From: Lachnoclostridium sp. UBA2905
GTDB taxonomy: Bacteria; Bacillota; Clostridia; Lachnospirales; Lachnospiraceae
Assembly: GCA_002349525.1 (NCBI GenBank)
Contig: DEDL01000032.1
Coordinates: 93,804-157,803, forward strand
Direction: 5' to 3'
Length of the DNA stretch: 64,000 bases
Every line of letters starts with the position of its first letter. The first letter of the stretch is position 1. The notes under the pieces are model-generated. The model was not told the origin of the DNA and did not search any database. It saw only the letters and a list, made by a program, of their open reading frames with translations. The position numbers and the translations under genes are program-made. Below are positions 15,234 to 24,931 of this stretch, piece by piece.

Positions 15234-17066
15234 ATGAGTCTTTTAGTTATGGAAAACCTTACGAAATCATACACCGGAAGAAAGATCTTTGATGACGTTT
15301 CATTTAGCATAAATGAAGGTGAAAAAATAGGTGTTATAGGAATTAATGGAACCGGTAAATCAACTCTTCTGAAAATTGTGGCAGGAAAGGAAGAGGCAGA
15401 TGGAGGAAGTATTGTAAAAAGAAGAAATCTTTATATTCGTTATCTGCCACAGACACCGGAATTCGTAAGTGGAGATACTATTCTTGAAAGTATTGTCAGG
15501 GATAATTCAGATGAACCCTTGTTTAGTTCAAGAGAAGAAATTGAGGCAAGTGCAAAAAGTATTCTTACAAGGCTTAATATAAAGGATTTTGACAGAAAAG
15601 TTGACAATCTCTCAGGTGGTGAGAAAAAAAGGATTGCTTTAACAAGTGTTCTTATCTCAACTGCAGACCTTCTTATACTTGATGAGCCGACTAATCACCT
15701 TGACAGTAATATGGCAGACTGGCTTGAGGATTATCTTAAGCGTTTCAGGGGTGCACTGCTTATTATAACCCATGACAGATATTTTCTTGATAGTGTAACC
15801 AATAGAATAGTAGAAGTTGATAAGGGCAGATTATACAGTTATCAGACGAATTATGAGGGCTTTGTAAAGGCCAAGGCTGAAAGGCTTGATAATGCCATAT
15901 CTGCTGAAAAAAAGAGGCAGAATATACTTAGAATTGAGTTAGCCTGGATGAGAAGAGGGGCAAGAGCACGTTCAACTAAGCAGAAGGCGCATATTGGAAG
16001 ATATGAGGCACTGCGTGATATGAAGGCTCCGGAATTTGATAAAGATGTCTGTATGGAATCCCTGTCAACCAGACTTGGAAGAACAACTATAGAGATAAGG
16101 GAGCTTTGCAAATCATTCGGCGACAGAAACCTTATAAAGGATTTTACTTATGTCTTTGGACGCAATGACAGAATTGGAATTGTTGGTCCTAACGGCTGTG
16201 GTAAATCAACTCTTATGAAAATAATATGTGGAATTACTGAGGCTGATTCCGGTACTGTGGAAATAGGCCAGACAGTTAAGTTTGGTTATTTTTCACAGGA
16301 AAATGAGATGCTTCCTGAGAATGAGAGGGTTATTGATTATATTAAGGATATTGCTGAATTTGTCAGGACAAAGGATGGGTATGTGAGTGCAAGTCAGATG
16401 CTTGAGCGTTTTTTATTTGAACCGGAAAAGCAGTACACGGTAATCTCAAAGCTGTCAGGTGGGGAAAAGCGCAGATTATACCTTTTGAGTATTCTCATTA
16501 GCGCACCTAATGTGCTTATACTTGATGAGCCTACGAATGATCTTGATATAAGGACTCTCACAATACTTGAAAATTATCTTGATAATTTTGATGGAATCGT
16601 TATTACTGTATCCCATGACAGATATTTTCTGGACAGGGTCGTAAGGAGAATATTTGCCTATGTTGGTGATGGGGTTATTGAGCAGTATGAGGGTGGTTTT
16701 ACTGATTATCAGGTTTCATATGCCTTAAGACATCCTGAGAGTGAAGAGGCTCTGGCAATTTCAGGCAAAAAAAATACTGAGGATACAAAGGATAGTAAGA
16801 AAACTGCTGACAGAGAGCATAGCAGGAAACTGAAATTTTCTTACAAGGAAGAAAGAGAATGGGAAACCATAGAGGATGATATTGCAGCTCTTGAAGAAAA
16901 AATATCAGAGCTTGAAGAGGCTATGACGGAAACTGCAACTGATTTTGTAAGGTTAAATGAACTTTCAAAGGAAAAAGATGAAACAGAAGCTCTTTTGGAA
17001 GAGAAAATGGAAAGATGGGAGTATCTTAGTAATCTGGCTGAAGAGATAGAAAAACAGAAAAAGTAA
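15234..17066 (+). CDS. ABC-F family ATPase (Uup-like)
   Basis: Soluble twin-ATPase of the ABC-F family, which acts on ribosomes rather than in transport. Two nucleotide-binding domains: first with GINGTGKST, LSGGEKKR and LILDEPTNHLD; second with GPNGCGKST, LSGGEKRR and LILDEPTNDLD. The inter-domain linker is basic (MRRGARARSTKQKAHIGRYEAL), as expected for contact with the P-site tRNA. A C-terminal helical arm from about 540 (EDDIAALEEKISELEEAMTE...) is a predicted coiled coil as in Uup. AGGAGG at 15217-15222 supports ATG 15234 over the closer ATG 15225. Antibiotic-protection function is possible but nothing specific shows it. Confidence 0.9.
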   Translation: MSLLVMENLTKSYTGRKIFDDVSFSINEGEKIGVIGINGTGKSTLLKIVAGKEEADGGSIVKRRNLYIRYLPQTPEFVSGDTILESIVRDNSDEPLFSSREEIEASAKSILTRLNIKDFDRKVDNLSGGEKKRIALTSVLISTADLLILDEPTNHLDSNMADWLEDYLKRFRGALLIITHDRYFLDSVTNRIVEVDKGRLYSYQTNYEGFVKAKAERLDNAISAEKKRQNILRIELAWMRRGARARSTKQKAHIGRYEALRDMKAPEFDKDVCMESLSTRLGRTTIEIRELCKSFGDRNLIKDFTYVFGRNDRIGIVGPNGCGKSTLMKIICGITEADSGTVEIGQTVKFGYFSQENEMLPENERVIDYIKDIAEFVRTKDGYVSASQMLERFLFEPEKQYTVISKLSGGEKRRLYLLSILISAPNVLILDEPTNDLDIRTLTILENYLDNFDGIVITVSHDRYFLDRVVRRIFAYVGDGVIEQYEGGFTDYQVSYALRHPESEEALAISGKKNTEDTKDSKKTADREHSRKLKFSYKEEREWETIEDDIAALEEKISELEEAMTETATDFVRLNELSKEKDETEALLEEKMERWEYLSNLAEEIEKQKK

Positions 17067-17118
17067 TTATTTGATGGTTTATTTGAAAAAAAATGGGCAT
17101 TATAACAAAGAAGAAGGT

Positions 17119-17196
17119 TAATTCAAATCGAACGCAGGCGAGATTTGTTATTACTCACCACTTGCAGGAGTGGGAGTCTTCTCGATTGATATAAAA
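17119..17196 (-). repeat. Dispersed structured intergenic element, copy B (minus strand)
   Basis: Read on the minus strand it contains the family core GAGAAGACTCCC, then CCTGCAAGTGGTGAG and TAATAACAAAT. TCAAATCGA (17123-17131) and TCGATTGA (17182-17189) close the element as a stem with one bulge. The inner hairpin CCACT/AGTGG is retained. It sits between the ABC-F gene and glycerate kinase, antisense to both. Confidence 0.75.
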
Positions 17197-17212
17197 TACC
17201 AGGAGGTATTGT

Positions 17213-18358
17213 ATGAAAATTGTAATAGCCATTGACTCATTTAAAGGAAGTATGTCTTCGCTTCAGGCAGGCGAAAGTGCCGGAAGAGGTGTCAGCCGGG
17301 TTTTTGGTGATGCGGACATAATTATAAGACCTCTCGCTGATGGAGGAGAGGGAACGGTGGATGCCCTTACTCTGGGATGTGGAGGCAGGCTGCAGAAAAG
17401 CAGGGTGACGGGACCTTTAGGCAAAAAGGTGTCTTGCCAGTATGGAATTGTTGAAGAGAGTAAAACAGCCATAATTGAGATGTCTGCAGCAGCAGGTATT
17501 ACCCTTATTGATGAAAATGAGCGCAATCCCCTTAATACAACAACGTATGGAGTTGGGGAAATGATTAAGGATGCCATTAAAAAGGGGTGTAGAAACTTTC
17601 TTATAGGAATAGGAGGAAGTGCCACAAATGATGGAGGCGCAGGCATGCTGCAGGCACTGGGATTTGATTTCCTTGATAAGGATGGCAATCAGGTTCCATA
17701 TGGGGCTAAGGGTCTTGAGGTTCTTGAAGAGATAAATGATGATAATATTTTACCGGAACTTTCGGAATGTTCATTTCAGATTGCCTGCGATGTTACTAAT
17801 ACGCTTTGTGGAGAAAAAGGCTGCAGTGCAATATACGGACCACAAAAGGGGGCCACACCTACAATGATAATGCAGATGGATAAGTGGCTTGCATATTATG
17901 CTAAGCTTGCAAAGGAAAAATATCCAGATGCAGATGCCAGATATCCGGGAGCGGGTGCAGCAGGTGGTTTAGGCTTTGCCTTTATGACCTTTCTTAATGG
18001 AAAATTATGTCCGGGAGTAGATATTGTTCTAAGGGAAACAAGGCTTGAAGAATATATTAGAGATGCTGATATGGTTATAACAGGAGAAGGACGTCTTGAT
18101 GGCCAGACTGTTATGGGAAAAGCTCCGGCAGGGGTTGCCAAAATTGCAAAAAAATATAATATTCCTGTGCTTGCTTTTGCAGGCTGCCTTAAAGAGGACG
18201 CCATTTTATGTAACGAAAACGGTATTGATGCATTTTTTCCTATACTTAGAAATGTGGTGTCCTATGAGGATGCAATGAAGGTTCAGAATGCCATGAACAA
18301 TATGGAGGCGGCAGTTGAACAGGCCATGCGTCTTATAAAAGCAGTAAGAAAAGAGTGA
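17213..18358 (+). CDS. glxK: Glycerate kinase (GK-I family)
   Basis: Phosphorylates D-glycerate with ATP to phosphoglycerate, feeding glycolysis. The 381-residue sequence has the family signature MKIVIAIDSFKGSMSSLQAGESAGRG at its start, RPLADGGEGTVDAL, FLIGIGGSATNDGGAGMLQALGF, PGAGAAGGLGFAFMTFL and MVITGEGRLDGQTVMGKAP. AGGAGG lies 6-7 bases upstream of the ATG. A GntP-type permease follows 32 bases later, so the pair looks like a glycerate uptake and activation unit. The 2- versus 3-phosphoglycerate product is not decided by the sequence. Confidence 0.93.
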   Translation: MKIVIAIDSFKGSMSSLQAGESAGRGVSRVFGDADIIIRPLADGGEGTVDALTLGCGGRLQKSRVTGPLGKKVSCQYGIVEESKTAIIEMSAAAGITLIDENERNPLNTTTYGVGEMIKDAIKKGCRNFLIGIGGSATNDGGAGMLQALGFDFLDKDGNQVPYGAKGLEVLEEINDDNILPELSECSFQIACDVTNTLCGEKGCSAIYGPQKGATPTMIMQMDKWLAYYAKLAKEKYPDADARYPGAGAAGGLGFAFMTFLNGKLCPGVDIVLRETRLEEYIRDADMVITGEGRLDGQTVMGKAPAGVAKIAKKYNIPVLAFAGCLKEDAILCNENGIDAFFPILRNVVSYEDAMKVQNAMNNMEAAVEQAMRLIKAVRKE

Positions 18359-18390
18359 AAATATAATATAGTGTGTGAAAGGAATAAAAT

Positions 18391-19647
18391 ATGGCATTAT
18401 TTACTACATGGGGAGCGGTTATTAGTCTTGTAATAGCTATTGTACTGATTATCTGGAGGGTTCATCCAGCCTATAGTCTTATTCTGGGTGCGCTTATTGG
18501 GGGAATATGTGGCGGAGGTGGTCTTGTGACCACGGTGGATACCATGATATCCGGAGCCCAGGGAATGATGTCATCAGTTCTAAGAATTCTTACCTCCGGT
18601 GTGCTTGCCGGTGCGCTTATAAAGACTGGTTCAGCAGAAAAAATAGCCGAGGTTATAGTGTCAAGGTTTGGAGAAAAGCTGGCAGTTTTTTCCCTGGCAT
18701 TTGCGACAATGATAATATGTGCAGTTGGTGTATTTATTGATATTGCCGTAATTACAGTGGCGCCAATTGCCCTGGCAATCGGTCAAAAATCGGGCTATAA
18801 TAAAGCATCAGTTCTTCTTGCCATGACTGGTGGAGGAAAGGCTGGAAATATCATATCACCTAATCCTAATACTATTGCAACGGCAGAAGCATTTGGAGTT
18901 GACCTTACAGGTCTTATGATAAAAAATATCATACCTGCAATAGCTGCCCTTGCTGTAACTGTTATACTTGCAGTTTATTTGTCAAAGAAAGAGGCAGCAC
19001 CTGTTACGGATGGCGATATAGAACGTAATACGGAAAAAACTCTTCCTGGATTCCTAAAGGCAGTCAGTGGTCCGGCTCTTGTTATTATTTTGTTGGCATT
19101 AAGGCCGCTTTTTGGAATAAGTGTGGATCCCCTTATAGCCCTTCCGGCTGGTGGTCTTGTATGTATTCTTATCACATCACAGGGAAGAAATATTGTTTCT
19201 TATCTTGAATATGGTATATCAAAGGTACTTGGAGTTTCTATACTTCTTATTGGAACGGGAACCCTGGCAGGAATAATAAAGGCTTCCAATCTCCAGTATG
19301 ACCTTATTAGTATTCTTAATGCAGGCAATATGCCAACATTTTTGCTGGCGCCACTGTCAGGAATACTGATGGCTGGGGCAACGGCATCTACTACAGCTGG
19401 AGCAACCATTGCTTCACAGACATTTTCACAGACCCTTGTTAATGGAGGTGTGGCGGCAATTTCGGCAGCGGCAATGATACATGCCGGAGCAACAGTAATT
19501 GACTCACTTCCACATGGCTCATTTTTTCATGCCACAGGGGGAGCGGTGAATATGAAATTCAAGGACAGATTAAAAATTGTACCTTTTGAGGCATGTGTGG
19601 GACTTACAAGTGTAGTGGCAGCAGTGATTATATACAAAATTTTTTGA
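18391..19647 (+). CDS. GntP family permease, probable glycerate transporter
   Basis: Membrane symporter of the GntP (gluconate:H+) family, 418 residues and about 12 hydrophobic segments. It begins MALFTTWGAVISLVIAIVLIIWRVHPAYSLILGALIGG, and family-typical stretches include MTGGGKAGNIISPNPNTIATAEAFGVDLTGLM and HAGATVIDSLPHGSFFHATGGAVNMKFKDRL near the C-terminus. Its position directly after a glycerate kinase makes glycerate the likely cargo; gluconate or another sugar acid is the alternative. A hairpin at 19675-19706 lies 28 bases after the stop. Confidence 0.88.
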   Translation: MALFTTWGAVISLVIAIVLIIWRVHPAYSLILGALIGGICGGGGLVTTVDTMISGAQGMMSSVLRILTSGVLAGALIKTGSAEKIAEVIVSRFGEKLAVFSLAFATMIICAVGVFIDIAVITVAPIALAIGQKSGYNKASVLLAMTGGGKAGNIISPNPNTIATAEAFGVDLTGLMIKNIIPAIAALAVTVILAVYLSKKEAAPVTDGDIERNTEKTLPGFLKAVSGPALVIILLALRPLFGISVDPLIALPAGGLVCILITSQGRNIVSYLEYGISKVLGVSILLIGTGTLAGIIKASNLQYDLISILNAGNMPTFLLAPLSGILMAGATASTTAGATIASQTFSQTLVNGGVAAISAAAMIHAGATVIDSLPHGSFFHATGGAVNMKFKDRLKIVPFEACVGLTSVVAAVIIYKIF

Positions 19648-19674
19648 CAATGAAAATAGTAGTTTTACCTTATG

Positions 19675-19706
19675 TAACAGGGTACAGTTATTGACTGACC
19701 CTGTTA
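19675..19706 (+). terminator. Hairpin after the GntP permease
   Basis: TAACAGGGT (19675-19683) pairs perfectly with ACCCTGTTA (19698-19706), 9 bp with a 14-base loop. The following bases are A/T rich but not a clean T-run, so it is a weak terminator. It overlaps the promoter candidate for the next operon. Confidence 0.55.
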
Positions 19707-19720
19707 TATTCATTTATAAT
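19691..19720 (+). promoter_or_regulatory. Candidate promoter for the thioesterase-sbcDC unit
   Basis: TTGACT (19691-19696), 18-base spacer, perfect TATAAT (19715-19720). It starts inside the loop of the preceding hairpin, about 70 bases upstream of the thioesterase start. Confidence 0.55.
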
Positions 19721-19789
19721 GAAAAGAAATTTAAAGTGCAGGATAATAATTGCAGAAGATGCAATAAGGGATATTACAGGAGGAGAAAA

Positions 19790-20491
19790 ATGTATAGTTT
19801 TGATACACGTGTTAGGTATAGTGAATGTAATTATAAGGGGGAGGCAACGCTGGCATCAATTCTTGATTATCTTCAGGATTGTTGTACATTTCAGTCGGAG
19901 GATCTTGGTATCGGCGTTGAATACTTAAAGAATATAAACAGGGCATGGCTTCTTAGCAGCTGGCAGGTGGATATAATCAGATATCCTGTTATGGGAGAAT
20001 CTATTATCATAAAAACAATTCCTTATGAGATTAAGGGCATATATGGTCTCCGTAATTTTATGATTGAAACTGCCCGGGGTGAAGAAATTGTCAAAGCTAA
20101 TTCGATCTGGGTATATGTGGATACTGTGACAGGAAGGCCTGCCAAACCGGATGACGATATTAAGTGTAAATATCCTATGGAAGAAAAGATTGATATGGAG
20201 TACCTTGGAAGAAAGCTTCCTAAGTTTAGCGGTGGGGAAGCAAAGGAGAAAAAGGTGGTGCCACATTATTTTATTGATACAAACCATCATGTTAATAATT
20301 CAAAATACATATTGTTTGGGGAGGAATATCTTCCAGAGGATTATACGGTTCACAGAATATGGGCTGAATATAAAAATGCAGCTATGCTGGGGGATAATAT
20401 ACAGGCTCTTGTAGCAGATAATGAAAAAGGTATATATGTTTCTGTTACAGATGGAGAAGGAAATGTTTTTGCCAACATTATATTTGAATAG
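19790..20491 (+). CDS. Acyl-ACP thioesterase (FatA/B-like)
   Basis: Hydrolyses acyl-acyl carrier protein, releasing free fatty acid. The 233-residue protein has two hot-dog domains: first YSFDTRVRYSECNYKGEATLASILDYLQDCC, second with the catalytic region YFIDTNHHVNNSKYI (Asp, Asn, His of the acyl-ACP thioesterase family) and DYTVHRIWAEYKNAAMLGD. An open frame continues upstream to 19691, but AGGAGG at 19778-19783 with 6-base spacing fixes the start at 19790. It precedes sbcD by 14 bases, probably in the same transcript, without an evident functional link. Confidence 0.87.
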   Translation: MYSFDTRVRYSECNYKGEATLASILDYLQDCCTFQSEDLGIGVEYLKNINRAWLLSSWQVDIIRYPVMGESIIIKTIPYEIKGIYGLRNFMIETARGEEIVKANSIWVYVDTVTGRPAKPDDDIKCKYPMEEKIDMEYLGRKLPKFSGGEAKEKKVVPHYFIDTNHHVNNSKYILFGEEYLPEDYTVHRIWAEYKNAAMLGDNIQALVADNEKGIYVSVTDGEGNVFANIIFE

Positions 20492-20505
20492 AATGGAGTG
20501 GGGTT

Positions 20506-21660
20506 ATGAAAATATTTCACCTGTCAGATCTTCATATTGGTCTTAGGCTTTATAACAGGGATTTGAGGGAAGATCAGGAGTATATATTTGATAAGATAAT
20601 TGAATATGCTGTTTTGGAGAAGCCGGATGTGATTGTAATTGCCGGAGATATATTTGATAAGGCAATGCCGTCTGCCGAGGCTGTCAGAGTTTTTGACTGT
20701 TTTATAACAAAGCTTTCAAGGGCAGCTAAGGAAACTGCAATTATGATGATAAGCGGTAATCATGACAGTGGACCACGAATTGACTGCTACAGGAATATTT
20801 TATCAGCCAGCAATATATATGTGGTGGGAATTCCCCCGGTAAATGAGGATGAATATATTGAGAAGGTTACTGTAAATGATGAATATGGTCCTGTTAATTT
20901 TTATCTGCTTCCATTTGTTAAGCCGTCAATGGTTAGAAATATTGTGAAAAGCGAAGAGGGAAGTGTGTCTTATGATGAGGCATTACGAACACTTATTGCC
21001 CGGGAAAGCATTGATAAAAACCAACGTAACGTCATAGTCAGCCATCAGTTTTACCTGCCATCAAAGACAGATGCATCACAGGTTGCAAGAATGGATTCAG
21101 AAATAGTTACGGCAGGTAATATAGATGTGGTAGGCAGTGATGTTTTAGAAGAATTTGATTATGCCTGTCTTGGTCACATTCACAAGCCTATGACAGCAGG
21201 TGATGAGAAGCTTAGATATTGCGGAACTCCTCTTTGTGTTTCAGTAAGTGAAGCCGGTCAGGAAAAGAGCATAATAGAGGTCAACTTAAATGAACCGGGA
21301 ACAAGAGCAGTTACAAGATGCCTTCCACTTAAGCCACTTCGTAATGTAAGAATCCTGAAGGGAGAGCTTGAAGATGTGTTAAAATCTCCTTCTGATGATT
21401 ATGTATCGGTTGTGCTTACAGACAAGGAGGACTTTAATACATTTGATATGAAGGAAAGACTTCATGATGCTTTTCCTAATATTCTCGAGATAAGAATAGA
21501 AAATATCAGAAAATATGAGGAAAGAAGGGGACAGCTTCCATCGCCTGGAAAAATGTCTCCTTATGATATGTGTATGGCATTTTTGGGGGAAGATGGCATG
21601 GATGAAGAAGACAGAAAGCTTATAATGGATGTTATAAACAGTGTAAAGGGGGCCTTGTAA
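20506..21660 (+). CDS. sbcD: Exonuclease subunit SbcD (Mre11-like)
   Basis: Nuclease subunit of the SbcCD complex, which opens hairpins and trims DNA ends during repair. The calcineurin-like metal-binding motifs are all visible: HLSDLHIG (residues 4-11), VIAGDIFD (about 46-53), SGNHDSG (about 84-90), VSHQFY and GHIHKP. 384 residues, normal length. Start ATG 20506 follows GGAG. It ends one base before the sbcC start, so both subunits are translated together. Confidence 0.95.
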   Translation: MKIFHLSDLHIGLRLYNRDLREDQEYIFDKIIEYAVLEKPDVIVIAGDIFDKAMPSAEAVRVFDCFITKLSRAAKETAIMMISGNHDSGPRIDCYRNILSASNIYVVGIPPVNEDEYIEKVTVNDEYGPVNFYLLPFVKPSMVRNIVKSEEGSVSYDEALRTLIARESIDKNQRNVIVSHQFYLPSKTDASQVARMDSEIVTAGNIDVVGSDVLEEFDYACLGHIHKPMTAGDEKLRYCGTPLCVSVSEAGQEKSIIEVNLNEPGTRAVTRCLPLKPLRNVRILKGELEDVLKSPSDDYVSVVLTDKEDFNTFDMKERLHDAFPNILEIRIENIRKYEERRGQLPSPGKMSPYDMCMAFLGEDGMDEEDRKLIMDVINSVKGAL

Positions 21661-21661
21661 T

Positions 21662-24600
21662 ATGAAACCAGTAAGGTTAACAATGACTGCATTTGGTTCC
21701 TACGGAAAAGAAACAGTAATAGATTTTACTAAAAATAATCAGAACATTTTTCTGATTACAGGAGATACCGGAGCCGGAAAGACAACAATATTTGATGCCA
21801 TTGTTTTTGCACTTTACGGTGAAGCAAGCTCTGGTACCAATAAGAAGAATGGAACTGAGCTTCAGAGCCACTATATGGGATATGATACAAAGCCTGGTGT
21901 AACACTTGAATTTCTTCTGCCATCAAAAAGTGATGACGTATATGTTGTTACAAGAGTTCCAAGACATGTCAGGAAGCTCAAGAAAAAATCAGGTAAGTCT
22001 GACAATACCACAAAAGAGGAAAATGGTTCAGTAGAGCTTATAGTACCGGATGGAATGGTGTATACCGGAAAAGAAGCAGGTATTAAGATTAGTGAGCTAA
22101 TTGGTCTTACCAAGGATCAGTTTATGCAGGTTGCCATGATTGCTCAGGGCGAATTTATGGATATGCTGCGTAAGAAATCCGATGATAAAAAAGAAATATT
22201 CAGAAAGCTTTTTGCTACCGGTATATATGAGAACATAGGAAAGAGGCTTGGTGACCTTAAGAAGGATAACGAAAAGGAGCTTGATATAATTAAAACCCGT
22301 TGCAGCGAGATAGTTCAGTCGGTTAAAGTGCCTGATGAATACGAGGAAAAGGAAGATTTTGAATACCTTCAGAATGAGGTGAGCGCAGGAAAACTTCATT
22401 TGTTAGAAGCTTACATGGAAAAGCTTCAGGAAGTGTCACTATACATTAAAGATAAACTGTCCATTGTTCAGGAAGAAAAAAACCTTGCCATGGCTGAAAG
22501 AGATCTTGCAAATGAGCAGTATATTAAGGGAGAAAATCTTGTCAGCCAGTATGAAAAACTGGAAAGCATCATTAGGACAGAAAAAGAGCTTGAGGATAGA
22601 AAAACTGATATTGAACATATTGAGAAGCTTCTAAACAGAGTTTTAATGGCTTATGAGGTCAAGGAAAAGGATGGCTATGTAAAAGAAGCCAATGATATGC
22701 TTTTAAGAGAAAAAAATAGTCTTAGTGATGCCCAAAAAAGGGCTGATGAGGGAAGAAAAAGACTTGATGATATGAAGGCCGAGGCAGAAAAGTATAAAAA
22801 TGCATATGAGGAAGCAGGTGCAGCATATCATAAAACAGAAGAAAAAACGGATAAGGCAATAAAGCTTTTAAGAGAGAGGGAAAGCCTTTTAAAGGATTAT
22901 AAAGCAAGTAAAACAGCCTATGATAATTCAGTTAAGGTTCATGAGATAAGCAAGGGCAAATTAGAGGGTATTAAAAAGCAGATCAATCTTGCAAAGGATG
23001 CTCTTTCCCAGTATGACAATGCAGAGGTTACATATGCAAAATGGGAGAACAGCTTCAGGCTGCTTGAAGCCATGAGTAAAGAGATTAAAGTCCTGGCTGA
23101 TGATGCGGCAGAGGTTTGTAAGCTTGAACAAGACCTTGAAAATAGTAAAAATGAATATGTAACAGCAAATAAGGCCTTTACCTATGTAAATGATCAATAT
23201 CTTAGGGCATACCAGTTGTTTCTTGATAACCAGGCTGGAATACTTGCCAAGAAACTGGAAGATAATATTCCATGTCCTGTGTGTGGTTCAATCAACCATC
23301 CACACCCGGCAGAGTTTAAGGAAGTAAAAAGGATAGCCACCAAAGAGGAGCTTGATGAACTCTTACATGAAGCAGACATGGCTAAGAAGAAACAGGAAAA
23401 AATCGCCAGAGATAATGAGACAATGAAGGCTAAGCTTAATGCAAGGTCAGAGGAGAATGCTAAAAAATATGAGGAACTCATAAAAAGATGTATCAAAGAG
23501 GGTGTCGTGGAAAACACCAGCTTTTGTATGGCAGACGATAAAGATAATGAGTTTGTCCGTAAATGCGCTGAAGATCTTCTTAGTAGCATTAATATCTGTA
23601 TAAACAAGACTTCTATGGCTGGAGAGGCTTATAAAAAGGCTGTAGATGATAAGAAAAAATTATCAGATATGCTTGTTGGCTATGAAACCTCCCTTTCTAA
23701 GCTTGAAAAAGAAGCTGAATTAAGACTGGATGTAATGAATGATTCATATTCATTATATGAAAAAGCCAAGGCAAAATATGAAAGCATGGATGAAAATGTC
23801 AGCTATTCCACGATAAATGAAGCAGAAAATGACCTTAACGAGGCAAAGAAGGTTTATAACAGTGCTAAAAATCGTTATGAAGAGGCTGAAAAAAAGGTTG
23901 AGGTTATTTCTAAGGATAAATCTGAGGCAGAGGGTATTATCAGAAAGTGTGAAAAGGATATTCCGGAAAGAAATAAACAGTATGAGAATAGACTGGCTGA
24001 ATACGAAGAACTGGTCTTTAGATATGGTTTTGAGGAGATAGAATGGCAGGAACTTGTTGATACATATTCAAGGGAAAGCTGTGATATATGGGAAGAAGAA
24101 ATATCCTCATATAAAACTAAGGTTACAGAGAATAAGAGCAGCAAAAAAACTGTTCTGTCTGCAATTGGTGATGAGAAGCTTCCTGATATGAATGAGCTTG
24201 CCCTTGCAAAGCAAAATGCAGATGATGTATTGGAAAAAGCACTTGAGGTATATGATTATTATAATAATATTTACAAGAGTGACAATGAAAGCTATAATAA
24301 GTTGAGCAAAAATCTTAATAACCGTCAGGATACCATTATGAAGCACGAACGCATAAAAAGATTATACGACTGTATAACAGGAAAGGTGTCTGGTGCCAGA
24401 ATGGATCTTGAAACCTTTGTGCTCAGAAAATATCTTGAGAGAATTCTTTTTGCAGCCAACAAAAGGTTCAGGGAGATGACCCTGGGTGAGTTTGAACTCA
24501 GAATGATCTCACTTGATGATGCTGGTACCGGGAAAAATAAGGGACTTGACCTTATGGTGTATTCCAATATGACCGGACGTGAAAGGGAGATTCGTACTCT

Positions 24601-24892
24601 TTCGGGAGGAGAATCATTTATGGCGGCATTGTCACTGTCCCTTGGAATGGCTGATGAGATTCAGGCTGAAAGCGGAGCAATAGGGCTTGACGTTATGTTT
24701 ATTGATGAGGGCTTTGGTTCTCTTGATGACCGGGCAAGAAATGAGGCTGTAAAGGTACTTAAGGAAATGGCTGGAAGTCAAAGGCTTATTGGAATCATTT
24801 CTCATGTTTCTGAACTTAAGCAGGAGATTGACAGTAAGCTTATTGTTAAAAAAGACGATAATGGCAGCAGTGTTTCCTGGGTTATTAACTAG
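21662..24892 (+). CDS. sbcC: Exonuclease subunit SbcC (Rad50-like)
   Basis: SMC-like ATPase partner of SbcD. 1076 residues: N-terminal half of the ATPase with TGDTGAGKTTIFDAIVFALYG (Walker A) and FMQVAMIAQGEFMDMLRKKSDDKKEIFRKLF; then long coiled-coil arms rich in Lys, Glu and Ala; a zinc hook CPVC at residues 538-541 followed by GSINHPHP; then the return coil and the C-terminal half with LSGGESFMAALSLSLGMAD, Walker B VMFIDEGFGSLD and ISHVSEL. The order and size match Gram-positive SbcC. Confidence 0.95.
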   Translation: MKPVRLTMTAFGSYGKETVIDFTKNNQNIFLITGDTGAGKTTIFDAIVFALYGEASSGTNKKNGTELQSHYMGYDTKPGVTLEFLLPSKSDDVYVVTRVPRHVRKLKKKSGKSDNTTKEENGSVELIVPDGMVYTGKEAGIKISELIGLTKDQFMQVAMIAQGEFMDMLRKKSDDKKEIFRKLFATGIYENIGKRLGDLKKDNEKELDIIKTRCSEIVQSVKVPDEYEEKEDFEYLQNEVSAGKLHLLEAYMEKLQEVSLYIKDKLSIVQEEKNLAMAERDLANEQYIKGENLVSQYEKLESIIRTEKELEDRKTDIEHIEKLLNRVLMAYEVKEKDGYVKEANDMLLREKNSLSDAQKRADEGRKRLDDMKAEAEKYKNAYEEAGAAYHKTEEKTDKAIKLLRERESLLKDYKASKTAYDNSVKVHEISKGKLEGIKKQINLAKDALSQYDNAEVTYAKWENSFRLLEAMSKEIKVLADDAAEVCKLEQDLENSKNEYVTANKAFTYVNDQYLRAYQLFLDNQAGILAKKLEDNIPCPVCGSINHPHPAEFKEVKRIATKEELDELLHEADMAKKKQEKIARDNETMKAKLNARSEENAKKYEELIKRCIKEGVVENTSFCMADDKDNEFVRKCAEDLLSSINICINKTSMAGEAYKKAVDDKKKLSDMLVGYETSLSKLEKEAELRLDVMNDSYSLYEKAKAKYESMDENVSYSTINEAENDLNEAKKVYNSAKNRYEEAEKKVEVISKDKSEAEGIIRKCEKDIPERNKQYENRLAEYEELVFRYGFEEIEWQELVDTYSRESCDIWEEEISSYKTKVTENKSSKKTVLSAIGDEKLPDMNELALAKQNADDVLEKALEVYDYYNNIYKSDNESYNKLSKNLNNRQDTIMKHERIKRLYDCITGKVSGARMDLETFVLRKYLERILFAANKRFREMTLGEFELRMISLDDAGTGKNKGLDLMVYSNMTGREREIRTLSGGESFMAALSLSLGMADEIQAESGAIGLDVMFIDEGFGSLDDRARNEAVKVLKEMAGSQRLIGIISHVSELKQEIDSKLIVKKDDNGSSVSWVIN

Positions 24893-24931
24893 TTTTTACA
24901 TAATAATTTACGATAAGGAGGCATGGATAAT